From the NCBI RefSeq assembly GCF_024213555.1, contig NZ_JANAVO010000002.1, forward strand, positions 356,269 through 420,268: a stretch of 64,000 nucleotides of DNA, in the 5' to 3' direction. Below, piece after piece: positions 52,470-61,174 of the stretch. Made by a program: the position numbers and the translations under genes. How positions within the stretch are numbered: the stretch's first letter is position 1; the number at the start of each line of letters is the position of its first letter. This DNA is from Allokutzneria sp. A3M-2-11 16. GTDB taxonomy: Bacteria; Actinomycetota; Actinomycetes; Mycobacteriales; Pseudonocardiaceae. The notes under the pieces were generated by a model. The model was not told the DNA's origin and made no database searches. It saw only the letters and a program-made list of their open reading frames with translations.

Positions 52470-53035
52470 ACCAGGCGGCCGGGATCGTGTTGGCCGCGGG
52501 CGCGGGCGTGCGGTACGGCGGGCCCAAGGCGCTCGTCGAGCTGCACGGCGAGCTGCTCGTGGAGCGCGCGGTGCGGACGCTGCGCGAGGCCGGCGTCGAC
52601 CCGGTGGTCGTGGTGGTCGGGGCGCGGGGCGACGAGGTCCGCGCCCGCGCTTCGCTCGACGGCGCGCTGCTCGTGCACAACCCGGAGTGGGCCAGCGGTA
52701 TGGGCTCCTCGCTGCGCGCCGGGCTGATGGGCCTGATCTCCTGCCGGGCGGCCGCGGTGCTCGTGCTCCCGGTGGACATGCCGGGCGTCACCCCCGCCGC
52801 CGTCCGCCGGGTGACCGAGCTGTCCACGCCCGACGTGCTAGCCGCGGCGTCCTTCGACGGCGTCCGGGGCCACCCCGTCCTCCTCGGCCGAGCCCACTGG
52901 GCCGCTGTGGCCACCTCCGCGACCGGCGACCAGGGCGCCCGCACCTACCTGCGCGAACACCCGCCCGTGCTCGTGGCCTGCGACGACGTCGCCTCCGGCG
53001 CCGATGTCGACCGCCCCGAGGACCTGCCCACCTAA
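52466..53035 (+). CDS. MobA-like NTP transferase, molybdenum cofactor cytidylyltransferase type
   Basis: 189 residues. AAGIVLAAGAGVRYGGPKALVEL is the nucleotide-binding signature, and VLVLPVDMPGVTP and GVRGHPVLLGRAHW match MocA-type enzymes that add CMP to molybdopterin. Xanthine dehydrogenases of this three-subunit type often use the cytosine-dinucleotide form, which explains the gene's place at the end of the operon. It overlaps allantoicase by 4 nt. A family 1 palindrome follows. Confidence 0.85.
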   Translation: MNQAAGIVLAAGAGVRYGGPKALVELHGELLVERAVRTLREAGVDPVVVVVGARGDEVRARASLDGALLVHNPEWASGMGSSLRAGLMGLISCRAAAVLVLPVDMPGVTPAAVRRVTELSTPDVLAAASFDGVRGHPVLLGRAHWAAVATSATGDQGARTYLREHPPVLVACDDVASGADVDRPEDLPT

Positions 53036-53050
53036 CGCCCCAGCCGCTTT

Positions 53051-53115
53051 TCCCGTTTCGTACTCTTACCGGCCTTTTGGAGCGCGCCAATTCCCGCTAT
53101 GAGTACGAAACGGGA
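53051..53115. repeat. Palindromic element, family 1, copy 4
   Basis: Perfect 15-bp arms (53051-53065 and 53101-53115) around a 35-nt centre. Identity with copy 1, in inverted orientation, continues outward to about 53129 (GGATTGGTTTGGACCAC). It lies at the convergent ends of the purine operon and a DUF3817 gene. Confidence 0.92.
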
Positions 53116-53175
53116 TTGGTTTGGACCACGCCGGCCCACGATGAGGGGCACGCGGGTGTGGCGCATGGACACATC

Positions 53176-53508
53176 TTAGAGCTTCTCGCCCGCGTTGACG
53201 CGGCGCACGACCTGCTTCTCGGCGTAGAAGGAGACGAAGGGGATCGTGCCCGCGATGAGCACCAGCAGCGTGCCCTTGGCCGACCACTTGCAGCGCTGCG
53301 CGAGGTCGAAGGCGGCCACCAGGTAGATCATGTAGAGGAAGCCGTGCGCGGGCGCGACGATCGCCGACGGCGCGGTGATCTCGGTGGTCAGCCGCAGCAC
53401 CATCGCCGCCAGCAGCGCCAGCAGCGCGAAACCGACGATGTACGCCATCACCCGGTACCGCACGAGCGCCTTGGCGTGGGTCGGCTGCGTTTCCTGCTGC
53501 TGCGTCAT
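53176..53508 (-). CDS. DUF3817 integral membrane protein
   Basis: 110 residues. Three membrane segments (VMAYIVGFALLALLAAMVLR, then the region of VAPAHGFLYMIYLVAAFDLA, then GTLLVLIAGTIPFVSFYAE) match the DUF3817 family, small actinobacterial membrane proteins of unknown role. The gene overlaps its upstream partner by 4 nt (ATGA). Confidence 0.82.
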   Translation of the reverse strand: MTQQQETQPTHAKALVRYRVMAYIVGFALLALLAAMVLRLTTEITAPSAIVAPAHGFLYMIYLVAAFDLAQRCKWSAKGTLLVLIAGTIPFVSFYAEKQVVRRVNAGEKL

Positions 53509-53882
53509 CTCGTCTCCTGGTCGCGGAGTTCGCGGAGGTAGCGGTTGTACTCGTCCAGCTCGGGGTCGGCCTCGTCCGGCGCCGCGGTCACCACGGGCCG
53601 TCTCCCGTAGCTCGTCGGCTTCGCCGGGGCGGGCTCGGCGGGCTCCTGCGGGGCCTCCCCGCGGTCCTCGGCCAGCTGCATCCGCACCGTGCGCACCCAC
53701 ATGTAGACGCCGAAGAGCGCGAAGAGCGGCCACTGCAGGGCGTAGCCGAGGTTGAGGTAGCTGCCGCCCGCGGACTGCGAGCGTTCCCACTGCCACCAGC
53801 CGAGCGCGCAGCAGATGACCACCCAGAGCACGGCCAGCACATGCAGCACCAACCAGCGGGGAGTCAACAGCCTGGCGAGCAC
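53505..53882 (-). CDS. Small membrane protein, usual partner of DUF3817
   Basis: 125 residues from GTG 53882. Two hydrophobic segments (WLVLHVLAVLWVVICCALGWWQW and PLFALFGVYMWVRTV) are followed by a Pro/Glu-rich cytoplasmic tail ending ELDEYNRYLRELRDQETR. The YNRYLxxL end and the LARLLTPRWLVLH start recall a family of actinobacterial membrane proteins that sit beside DUF3817 genes. Function unknown. The reading frame is open further upstream, but those residues do not look like protein. Confidence 0.72.
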   Translation of the reverse strand: MLARLLTPRWLVLHVLAVLWVVICCALGWWQWERSQSAGGSYLNLGYALQWPLFALFGVYMWVRTVRMQLAEDRGEAPQEPAEPAPAKPTSYGRRPVVTAAPDEADPELDEYNRYLRELRDQETR

Positions 53883-54123
53883 AGGTCGACGGTACACCGC
53901 CCCATCGGGGGAACGCGTGACGGTGTGCTGCCACCGCGACTCCCGTCCGGTGACGATCCACCCCACGATCGGCCCAGCGCCGCACACAGCGTCGAGATCG
54001 GCACCCCGCGCGTACCCCCACGGCGGCGTGAAGAACTCCTGCGGGGTGCACTTCGTTGCGGCACAAGGATTCCCGGGGTGAGCTGGAAGAGATCGAACCC
54101 GCTGACCGCAGGAGGTCCCCGTC

Positions 54124-54405
54124 GTGTCCCGCACCTCACGAGTGGCCCAGCTCACCGTCGCCGCGCTCGCCGCGCTCGCGTTGCCCGTCGCGATCGCCCC
54201 CTCGGCGTCGGCGGATGTCGGGCACTGCCTGAAGTACCTGGAGCGCGTGGGGATCGACACCGGCCGCACCCACGACAACGCGTGCTGGCACGGCGAGCGC
54301 GGATTCGACTCCGACTACCACTTCGAGCGCTGCGTGGACGAACTGCTGGAGATCGGCGTCAAGGCGTACGACGCCCGAAGAGCTTGTGAGCGTGCGACAT
54401 GGTGA
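54124..54405 (+). CDS. Small secreted cysteine-containing protein
   Basis: 93 residues from GTG 54124 with GCAGGAGG upstream. Signal peptide (VAQLTVAALAALALPVAIAP, cleavage ASA-DV) and a helical mature domain of about 60 residues with four cysteines (GHCLKYL, NACWHGE, ERCVDEL, RACERAT), pairing as two disulfides. No family recognised. Similar small secreted proteins are common and species-specific in actinomycetes. Confidence 0.65.
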   Translation: MSRTSRVAQLTVAALAALALPVAIAPSASADVGHCLKYLERVGIDTGRTHDNACWHGERGFDSDYHFERCVDELLEIGVKAYDARRACERATW

Positions 54406-54564
54406 CCGAATGCGTTCGCGCGGGGGCTGAACACACCGCATCGATGACGACAGCGCCCGCGCCGCGGTGGATCCGGCCGTGGCCCCGAGACCCCTTACCC
54501 GCGCGGTGAAGCACCACTCGACCCCGCGGCCGCCCCGCGTTGAACGCGGACGAGCGGCCCTCGC

Positions 54565-54610
54565 AGCGGCGGGCGGCCAAGCCACTCCTCACGTGGTGCC
54601 GCCCGCCGCT
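54565..54610. terminator. Hairpin terminator between convergent genes
   Basis: 12-bp arms AGCGGCGGGCGG (54565-54576) and CCGCCCGCCGCT (54599-54610), followed by TT. It lies directly at the 3' end of the MocR gene and about 160 bp after the secreted-protein gene. Confidence 0.7.
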
Positions 54611-54611
54611 T

Positions 54612-55985
54612 TCACATTGCTGTCGGGGTGTACGGGGGATAGGGGCGGGCGGCCTCGGCCAAGGCGTCGGCGACCACGTCCACTTCGGACAGTGGGAGCA
54701 CCGCCGTGGTGATCCGCAGGTGGTTCGACCCGGTGGGGCGGACCAGGAACGGCGAGCCGGGGGCGGCGCCGATGCCCTGTGCGGCGAGGACGACGAGAGC
54801 TTCTCGTTCCCGCTCCACCTCGACCCACAGGTTGATGCCGTCAGCCCCGATCGACCGCACTCCCCGAGCCTCCAGGGCCGCGCGCAGTGCCTCCCGGCGC
54901 GCCGCGTAGGCCGCCCGCGCCCGCGCCACCGCAGCGATGCTGCCCGGATCGGTGAGCATGCCGACCAAGATCTCCTGGAGCAGCCTGCTCGACCACGCCG
55001 CGCCCAGGTGCCGCCGCGCGACGAGGGGCCCGACGAGCGCAGCAGGACCTCCCAGAGCGGCTAACCGCAGGTCAGGACCATGGGACTTGGAGAAGCTCTG
55101 GATGCGCACCACGCGCTCCGGCAGGGCCGTGGCGAGGCTCACCGGCGCGGCCATCGCGACGTCACCGACGTGGTCGTCCTCGATCACCACCACTCCGGGG
55201 GCCTCCGCGAGCAACGCGGCGAGTTCGGCTGCCCGGCGGGCGGAGGTGCTGGTGCCGGTCGGGTTCTGCGCGCGGGGCTGCATCAGCAACGCGGTGGGCT
55301 CCTCGGCCAGCGCGGCGCGCAACCCGTCCGGGCACATCCCCTCGGCGTCCATGGGCACGGGCAGCGGGGTGGCGCCGACCGCGTCCAGCAGGTCCAGGAA
55401 CGGCGGGAACGTCGGGTTCTCCACGATCACCCGGTCGCCGAGCGCGACGAGCTGGCTGAGCGCCCGGTCGATGCCGTCCAGCGAGCCGTTGACGATGGTC
55501 AGCTCCTGCGGCTCGCAGAAGCCTCGCCACGACTCCCGGACCAGCCGCTCCAGCTCGGGCAGCACCGGCGTGTCCAGGTACCCCGACAGCGGCGGCTGGC
55601 CGTCGATGCGGGCCAGCGCCGGGCCGAGCGGGGGCAGCAGGCCGGGGTCCGGGACGCCTGCGGAAAGGTCCCTGGTGAAGCGGCCGGTGGCCCCGGCGAG
55701 CCGCCAGAACCGGGCGGGCTCGGCGCGGCGCTGCCGCCCGGTCACGAACGTGCCGTTGCGGCCCCTGGTCTCGATCGCCCCGATCCGGGTCAGCGAGCGC
55801 CACGACTCGCTGACCGTGGTCGGGCTGACGCCGATCGCGCGGGCCAGCGCGCGCACCGTGGGCAGCTTGCCGCCGATCGCCAGCTCACCGGCCCTGATCA
55901 GCCGGTTCACCGAGGCGGCGATGCCCTCGGCCGAGGTGTTCTCGATCTTCTCCGCGAGCCAGCTGAGATCAACGTCCATGGTCAT
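54612..55985 (-). CDS. MocR-type regulator (GntR helix-turn-helix fused to aminotransferase-like domain)
   Basis: 457 residues. The GntR winged helix (IGGKLPTVRALARAIGVSPTTVSESWRSL, about 35-75) is followed by a fold-type I aminotransferase domain with the PLP lysine in IQSFSKSHGPDLRLA and Asp in VVIEDDHVGD. MocR proteins use PLP or an amino-compound adduct as effector. It is divergent from the pyrimidine operon, and a palindrome plus direct repeats lie in the shared promoter. A likely effector is beta-alanine or a related product. ATG 55985; ATG 55979 is also possible. Confidence 0.9.
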   Translation of the reverse strand: MTMDVDLSWLAEKIENTSAEGIAASVNRLIRAGELAIGGKLPTVRALARAIGVSPTTVSESWRSLTRIGAIETRGRNGTFVTGRQRRAEPARFWRLAGATGRFTRDLSAGVPDPGLLPPLGPALARIDGQPPLSGYLDTPVLPELERLVRESWRGFCEPQELTIVNGSLDGIDRALSQLVALGDRVIVENPTFPPFLDLLDAVGATPLPVPMDAEGMCPDGLRAALAEEPTALLMQPRAQNPTGTSTSARRAAELAALLAEAPGVVVIEDDHVGDVAMAAPVSLATALPERVVRIQSFSKSHGPDLRLAALGGPAALVGPLVARRHLGAAWSSRLLQEILVGMLTDPGSIAAVARARAAYAARREALRAALEARGVRSIGADGINLWVEVEREREALVVLAAQGIGAAPGSPFLVRPTGSNHLRITTAVLPLSEVDVVADALAEAARPYPPYTPTAM

Positions 55986-56017
55986 CCCGTCAGAGGGCCA
56001 CCGGCAGCCGGGTGAAA

Positions 56018-56037
56018 AGTTTGTCCGGTAACAAACT
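56018..56037. promoter_or_regulatory. MocR operator in the divergent promoter
   Basis: AGTTTGT-CCGGTA-ACAAACT is a perfect 7-bp palindrome. Part of it (TGTCCGGT) is repeated directly about 33 bp on as TGTTCCGGT near 56052-56060. Palindrome plus direct repeat is the usual layout of MocR sites. Confidence 0.6.
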
Positions 56038-56111
56038 ACGTATTGCACCAGTGTGTTCCGGTTCATAGGTTCTACACCCTCTACCGCCCATCCCCGCAGG
56101 GAGCTTCTGGC

Positions 56112-56954
56112 ATGGCCAACGTGGTGCGCGCGGCGCTCGTCCAGACCAAGTGGACCGGCGACGCCGAGTCGATGATCGAGCTGCACGAGAAGTACGCCCG
56201 TGACGCCGCCGCGCAGGGCGCGAAGATCATGGGCTTCCAGGAGGTCTTCAACGCCCCGTACTTCTGCCAGGTGCAGGAGCCGGAGCACTACAGGTGGGCC
56301 GAGCCGGTGCCGGACGGCCCCACCGTGAAGCGGATGCAGGCGCTGGCCAAGGAGACCGGCATGGTGCTGGTCGTGCCGATCTACGAGGTCGAGCAGGCGG
56401 GCTTCTACTACAACACCGCCGCGGTGATCGACGCCGACGGCTCCTACCTCGGCAAGTACCGCAAGCACCACATCCCGCAGGTCAAGGGCTTCTGGGAGAA
56501 GTACTACTTCAAGCCGGGCAACCTGGGCTGGCCGGTGTTCGACACCGCGGTCGGCAAGGTCGGCGTCTACATCTGCTACGACCGGCACTTCCCGGAGGGC
56601 TGGCGCGCGCTGGGCCTGGCGGGCGCGCAGATCGTCTACAACCCCTCCGCCACCCACCGCGGCCTCTCCTCGTACCTGTGGAAGCTGGAGCAGCCCGCCG
56701 CGGCCGTGGCCAACGAGTACTTCGTGGCCGCGATCAACCGGGTCGGCGTCGAGGAGTACGGCGACAACGACTTCTACGGCACCAGCTACTTCGTGGACCC
56801 GCGCGGCCAGTTCGTCGGCGAGCCCGCCAGCGCGCACGACGAGGAGCTGGTCGTGCGCGACCTGGACCTGGACCTCATCGACGAAGTGCGTCAGCAGTGG
56901 GCGTTCTACCGCGACCGCCGCCCGGACGCCTACGGCCCGCTGACGGAGGCGTGA
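56112..56954 (+). CDS. Beta-ureidopropionase (N-carbamoyl-beta-alanine amidohydrolase), nitrilase superfamily
   Basis: 280 residues. The nitrilase triad is present: Glu in IMGFQEVFNAPYF, Lys in GKYRKHHIPQVKGFWEKYYF and Cys in VGVYICYDRHFPEGWRALG. The last two are typical of beta-ureidopropionases. It releases beta-alanine (or 3-aminoisobutyrate), CO2 and ammonia. It is the first gene of the reductive pyrimidine operon, with the product of dihydropyrimidinase (58264) as substrate. Confidence 0.93.
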   Translation: MANVVRAALVQTKWTGDAESMIELHEKYARDAAAQGAKIMGFQEVFNAPYFCQVQEPEHYRWAEPVPDGPTVKRMQALAKETGMVLVVPIYEVEQAGFYYNTAAVIDADGSYLGKYRKHHIPQVKGFWEKYYFKPGNLGWPVFDTAVGKVGVYICYDRHFPEGWRALGLAGAQIVYNPSATHRGLSSYLWKLEQPAAAVANEYFVAAINRVGVEEYGDNDFYGTSYFVDPRGQFVGEPASAHDEELVVRDLDLDLIDEVRQQWAFYRDRRPDAYGPLTEA

Positions 56955-56959
56955 TCGAC

Positions 56960-58267
56960 ATGGGGACGCACGCCGACCTGTACAAGCGGCACCAGGCGGT
57001 CATGCCGAGCTGGATCGCCACCTACTACGACCCGCCCATCGAGCTGGACCGCGGCGAGGGCCGCCACGTCTGGGACGCCGAGGGCAACCGCTACCTGGAC
57101 TTCTTCGGCGGCATCCTGACCACGATGACGGCGCACGCGCTGCCCGAGGTCACCAAGGCCATCACCGAGCAGGCCGGGAAGATCCTGCACACCTCCACGG
57201 TCTACATGAGCCGCCAGATGATCGAGCTGGCGGAGCAGATCGCGGCGGTGTCGGGCATCCCGGACGCGCGGGTCTTCTTCACCACCAGCGGCACCGAGGC
57301 CAACGACGCCGCGCTGCTGCTGGCCACCAGCTACCGCCGGTCCAACCAGGTGCTGGCGATGCGCAACAGCTACCACGGCCGGTCGTTCTCGGCGGTGTCG
57401 ATCACCGGGAACTCGGCGTGGTCGGCGACCAGCCTGTCGCCGTTCCAGACCTTCTACGTGCACGGCGCCAACAGCTTCCGCAGCCCGTTCAAGGACCTGC
57501 CGAAGGGCGAGTACATCGCCGCGTGCGTCGCGGACCTGCGCGAGGTGCTGGACCAGACCGCGAAGAACGTCGCGTGCCTGATCGCCGAGCCGATCCAGGG
57601 CGTCGGCGGGTTCAGCGTGCCGCCGGACGGCCTCTACGGCGCCTTCAAGGAGGTGCTGGACGAGCACGGCATCCTGTGGATCAGCGATGAGGTGCAGACC
57701 GGGTGGGGCCGCACCGGCGAGAACTTCTGGGGCTGGCAGGCCCATGCGCCGGAGGGCGTCACGCCGGACATCGTGACCTTCGCCAAGGGCATCGGCAACG
57801 GCTCGTCCATCGGCGGCGTGATCGCGCGCGCCGACGTGATGAACTGCTTGCAGGCCAACTCGTTGTCCACCTTCGGCGGCAGCCCGATCACCATGGCGGC
57901 GGGCCTGGCGAACCTGAAGTACTTGCTGGACAACGACCTTCCGGCGAACTCGCGTGAGGTCGGCGGCTGGCTGATCGAACAGTTGCGCGCGGTCGGTGCT
58001 GAGCTGCCGGTTGTCGCCGATGTGCGCGGCAAGGGCCTGATGATCGGCGTCGAACTGGTCAAGCCGGGCACACTCGACCCGGCTCCGGCCGCCGCGACCG
58101 CCGCTTTGAACGCGGCGCGCGAGGGCGGTCTGCTGATCGGCAAGGGTGGCTTGCACGGCAACGTGTTGCGCCTCGCACCGCCGCTGTCGCTGACGCGCGC
58201 TGAGGCCGAAGAGGGCCTGCGGGTTCTGACGCACGCCCTCACCGTCGCGCAGGAGGTGTCGGCATGA
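56960..58267 (+). CDS. Class III aminotransferase, probable beta-alanine:pyruvate type
   Basis: 435 residues. Visible: FFGGILTTMTAHALPEV, the SGTEANDAALLLA phosphate-binding loop, WISDEVQTGWGRTGENFW and the PLP lysine in VTFAKGIGNGSSIGG. These resemble AGXT2-like omega-aminotransferases. It should turn beta-alanine into malonic semialdehyde, the substrate of the dehydrogenase at 59678. ATG 56960 has GGAGG 9 nt upstream. A GTG at 56951 overlapping the previous stop is the alternative. It overlaps the next gene by 4 nt. Confidence 0.9.
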   Translation: MGTHADLYKRHQAVMPSWIATYYDPPIELDRGEGRHVWDAEGNRYLDFFGGILTTMTAHALPEVTKAITEQAGKILHTSTVYMSRQMIELAEQIAAVSGIPDARVFFTTSGTEANDAALLLATSYRRSNQVLAMRNSYHGRSFSAVSITGNSAWSATSLSPFQTFYVHGANSFRSPFKDLPKGEYIAACVADLREVLDQTAKNVACLIAEPIQGVGGFSVPPDGLYGAFKEVLDEHGILWISDEVQTGWGRTGENFWGWQAHAPEGVTPDIVTFAKGIGNGSSIGGVIARADVMNCLQANSLSTFGGSPITMAAGLANLKYLLDNDLPANSREVGGWLIEQLRAVGAELPVVADVRGKGLMIGVELVKPGTLDPAPAAATAALNAAREGGLLIGKGGLHGNVLRLAPPLSLTRAEAEEGLRVLTHALTVAQEVSA

Positions 58268-59667
58268 GGACGGTCATCCAGAACGGCCTCGTGATCAACT
58301 CCTCCGACGAGCTGCGCGCAGACGTGCTGATCGAGGACGACAAGGTCGTGGCGCTCGCGGTCACCGGCTCCGAGCTGGCGTCCTCGTGGACTGCCAATGC
58401 GGACAAGGTGATCGACGCGACCGGCAAGTACGTGCTGCCCGGCGGCGTCGACGCGCACACGCACATGGAGATGCCGTTCGGTGGCACAGTCGCCGCGGAC
58501 ACCTTCGAGACCGGCACGCGCGCGGCGGCGTGGGGCGGCACCACGACGATCGTGGACTTCGCCATCCAGCAGAAGGGTTCCTCGCTGCGCGAGGGCCTGG
58601 ACGCGTGGCACGCCAAGGCCGAGAGCCAGTGCGCCATCGACTACGCGTTCCACATGATCGTCAGCGACGTGAACGACCAGTCGCTGAAGGAGATGGACAC
58701 CCTCGTCGGCGAGGGCGTGACCAGCTTCAAGCTGTTCATGGCCTATCCGGGCGTGCTCTACAGCGACGACGGCCAGATCCTCCGCGCGATGCAGCGCGCC
58801 GGGGACAACGGCGGCCTGATCATGATGCACGCCGAGAACGGCATCGCGATCGACGTCCTTGCCGCGCAAGCACTTGAGCGCGGTCAGACCGATCCGAAGT
58901 ACCACGGTGTCGTGCGCCGCGAGCTGCTGGAGTCCGAGGCGACGCACCGCGCCATCCAGCTCGCCCGCGTGGCCGGATCGCCGCTCTACATCGTGCACCT
59001 CTCGGCGTCACAGGCCCTGGACGAGGTCGCGGGCGCGCGGAACATGGGGCTCAACGTCTTCGCCGAGACGTGCCCGCAGTACCTGTATCTGTCCACTGAG
59101 GACTTGGCGAAGCCGGGCTTCGAGGGTTCGAAGTACGTGTGCTCGACCCCGCTGCGGCCGATGGAGCACCAGGCCCAGCTGTGGAAGGGCTTGCGCACCA
59201 ACGACCTGTCGGTCGTGTCCACCGACCACTGCCCCTTCTGCTTCAACGACCAGAAGGTGCTCGGCATCGGGGACTTCACCAAGATCCCCAACGGGTTGCC
59301 GGGCGTGGAGAACCGAATGGACCTGCTCCACCAGGGCGTCGTCGACGGCCACATCAGCCGCCGCCGGTGGGTCGAGATCGCCTGCGCCACCCCGGCGCGG
59401 ATGTTCGGCCTGTACGGGCGCAAGGGCGTGCTGGCCCCCGGCGCCGACGCCGATGTGGTGATCTACGACCCGAAGGCGGAGCAGGTGCTGTCCGCCGAGA
59501 CGCACCACATGGCCGTCGACTACTCCTGCTACGAGGGCAAGCGGATCACCGGCAAGGTCGAGACCGTGCTGTCCAGGGGCCGCGTGCTGATCGAGGGCAA
59601 CGCCTACCACGGCCGCAAGGGCGACGGCGCGTACGTGCCGCGCGAGACCTGCCAGTACCTGACCTAG
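58264..59667 (+). CDS. hydA: Dihydropyrimidinase (D-hydantoinase)
   Basis: 467 residues. Metal and active-site motifs: GGVDAHTHMEMPFGG, VTSFKLFMAYPGVLYSD (carbamylated Lys), IMMHAENGIAID, YIVHLSASQAL, ETCPQYLYL and STDHCPFCFNDQ. It hydrolyses dihydrouracil or dihydrothymine to the N-carbamoyl amino acid taken up by beta-ureidopropionase. Its ATG overlaps the aminotransferase stop. Confidence 0.95.
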   Translation: MRTVIQNGLVINSSDELRADVLIEDDKVVALAVTGSELASSWTANADKVIDATGKYVLPGGVDAHTHMEMPFGGTVAADTFETGTRAAAWGGTTTIVDFAIQQKGSSLREGLDAWHAKAESQCAIDYAFHMIVSDVNDQSLKEMDTLVGEGVTSFKLFMAYPGVLYSDDGQILRAMQRAGDNGGLIMMHAENGIAIDVLAAQALERGQTDPKYHGVVRRELLESEATHRAIQLARVAGSPLYIVHLSASQALDEVAGARNMGLNVFAETCPQYLYLSTEDLAKPGFEGSKYVCSTPLRPMEHQAQLWKGLRTNDLSVVSTDHCPFCFNDQKVLGIGDFTKIPNGLPGVENRMDLLHQGVVDGHISRRRWVEIACATPARMFGLYGRKGVLAPGADADVVIYDPKAEQVLSAETHHMAVDYSCYEGKRITGKVETVLSRGRVLIEGNAYHGRKGDGAYVPRETCQYLT

Positions 59668-59677
59668 GAGCTCGTTG

Positions 59678-61165
59678 GTGAAGACGATCAACCACTGGAT
59701 CGGCGGCAAGCTCAGCGAGGGCACCTCGGGGCGCTTCGGTCCGGTGACGAACCCGGCGACCGGTGAGCAGACGGGACAGGTCGCGCTCGCATCTGTGTCC
59801 GATGTGGACACTGCCGTCGCGACGGCGAAGAAGGCTTTCGCGTCGTGGCGCAACGCCTCGCTGGCGAAGCGCTCGCAGATCCTGTTCGCCTACCGGGAAC
59901 TGCTGCACCGCAACCGCGACGAGATCGCGACGCTGCTGACCTCGGAGCACGGCAAGGTGCACTCCGACGCGCTCGGCGAGGTCGCGCGCGGCCTTGAGGT
60001 CGTGGAATTCGCTTGCGGCATCCCGCAGTTGCTGAAGGGCGGGTACTCCGAGGGCGCTTCCACCTCGGTGGACGTGTACTCGCTGCGCCAGCCGCTCGGT
60101 GTGGTCGCGGGCATCACGCCGTTCAACTTCCCGGCGATGGTTCCACTGTGGATGTTCCCGATCGCCATCGCCTGCGGCAACACCTTCGTGCTCAAGCCGA
60201 GCGAGAAGGACCCGTCGGCGGCGCTGCGCGTGGCGGAGCTGTTCGGCGAGGCCGGATTGCCCGCGGGCGTGCTGAACGTCGTGCACGGCGACGCCACGGC
60301 GGTGAACGCGCTGCTGGACCACTCCGACGTGAAGGCGGTGTCGTTCGTCGGCTCCACGCCGATCGCGCAGCACGTGTACTCGCGTGGAACCACTGCGGGC
60401 AAACGGGTTCAGGCCCTCGGCGGCGCGAAGAACCACATGATCGTGCTGCCGGACGCGGACATGGACCTGGCCGCGGACGCCGCTGTCTCGGCCGCCTACG
60501 GCTCGGCGGGCGAGCGCTGCATGGCGGTCTCCGTGCTCGTCGCGGTCGGCGCGGCGGGCGATGAGCTGGTCCCGAGGATCACCGAGCGGATCGCGAACCT
60601 GCGCATCGGCCCCGGTGACGACCCGAAGTCCGAGATGGGTCCGCTGATCACTCGCGAACACCGCGACAAGGTGGCGTCCTATGTGGACGCAGGTGCCGCC
60701 GCAGGCGCTTCGGTCGTTGTGGACGGTCGTGAGCTTTCCGTTGACGGGGACGGGTTCTTCCTCGGCGTGAGCCTGATCGACAACGTCACGCCGGAGATGA
60801 GCGTCTACACCGACGAGATCTTCGGCCCGGTGCTGTCGGTGGTCCGGGCGGACAGCTACGACGAGGCCGTCGAGCTGATCAACTCCAACCAGTGGGGCAA
60901 CGGCGCGGCGATCTTCACCAGGGACGGTGGGGCGGCGCGGAAGTTCCAGAACGAGGTGGAGGCGGGCATGGTCGGCGTGAACGTGCCGATCCCGGTGCCG
61001 GTGTCCTACTACTCCTTCGGTGGCTGGAAAGCGTCGCTTTTCGGTGACAGCCACGCGTACGGGCCGGAGGGTGTGCACTTCTACACCCGTGGCAAGGTCG
61101 TCACGTCGCGCTGGCCCAACCCGGCCGACCGCGGCATCGATCTCGGTTTCCCGCAGAACCGCTAG
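59678..61165 (+). CDS. mmsA: CoA-acylating (methyl)malonate-semialdehyde dehydrogenase
   Basis: 495 residues. INHWIGGKLSEGTSGRFGPVTNPATGE is the usual start, ITPFNFPAMVPLWMFPIAIACGN is the MmsA hallmark, and the catalytic Cys lies in SAGERCMAVSV. No separate general-base Glu motif is obvious, as expected for a CoA-acylating member. It converts malonic semialdehyde to acetyl-CoA (or methylmalonic semialdehyde to propionyl-CoA), which completes pyrimidine breakdown. GTG 59678 has AGGAG 8 nt upstream. Confidence 0.93.
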   Translation: MKTINHWIGGKLSEGTSGRFGPVTNPATGEQTGQVALASVSDVDTAVATAKKAFASWRNASLAKRSQILFAYRELLHRNRDEIATLLTSEHGKVHSDALGEVARGLEVVEFACGIPQLLKGGYSEGASTSVDVYSLRQPLGVVAGITPFNFPAMVPLWMFPIAIACGNTFVLKPSEKDPSAALRVAELFGEAGLPAGVLNVVHGDATAVNALLDHSDVKAVSFVGSTPIAQHVYSRGTTAGKRVQALGGAKNHMIVLPDADMDLAADAAVSAAYGSAGERCMAVSVLVAVGAAGDELVPRITERIANLRIGPGDDPKSEMGPLITREHRDKVASYVDAGAAAGASVVVDGRELSVDGDGFFLGVSLIDNVTPEMSVYTDEIFGPVLSVVRADSYDEAVELINSNQWGNGAAIFTRDGGAARKFQNEVEAGMVGVNVPIPVPVSYYSFGGWKASLFGDSHAYGPEGVHFYTRGKVVTSRWPNPADRGIDLGFPQNR

Positions 61166-61174
61166 GAGAACGTC

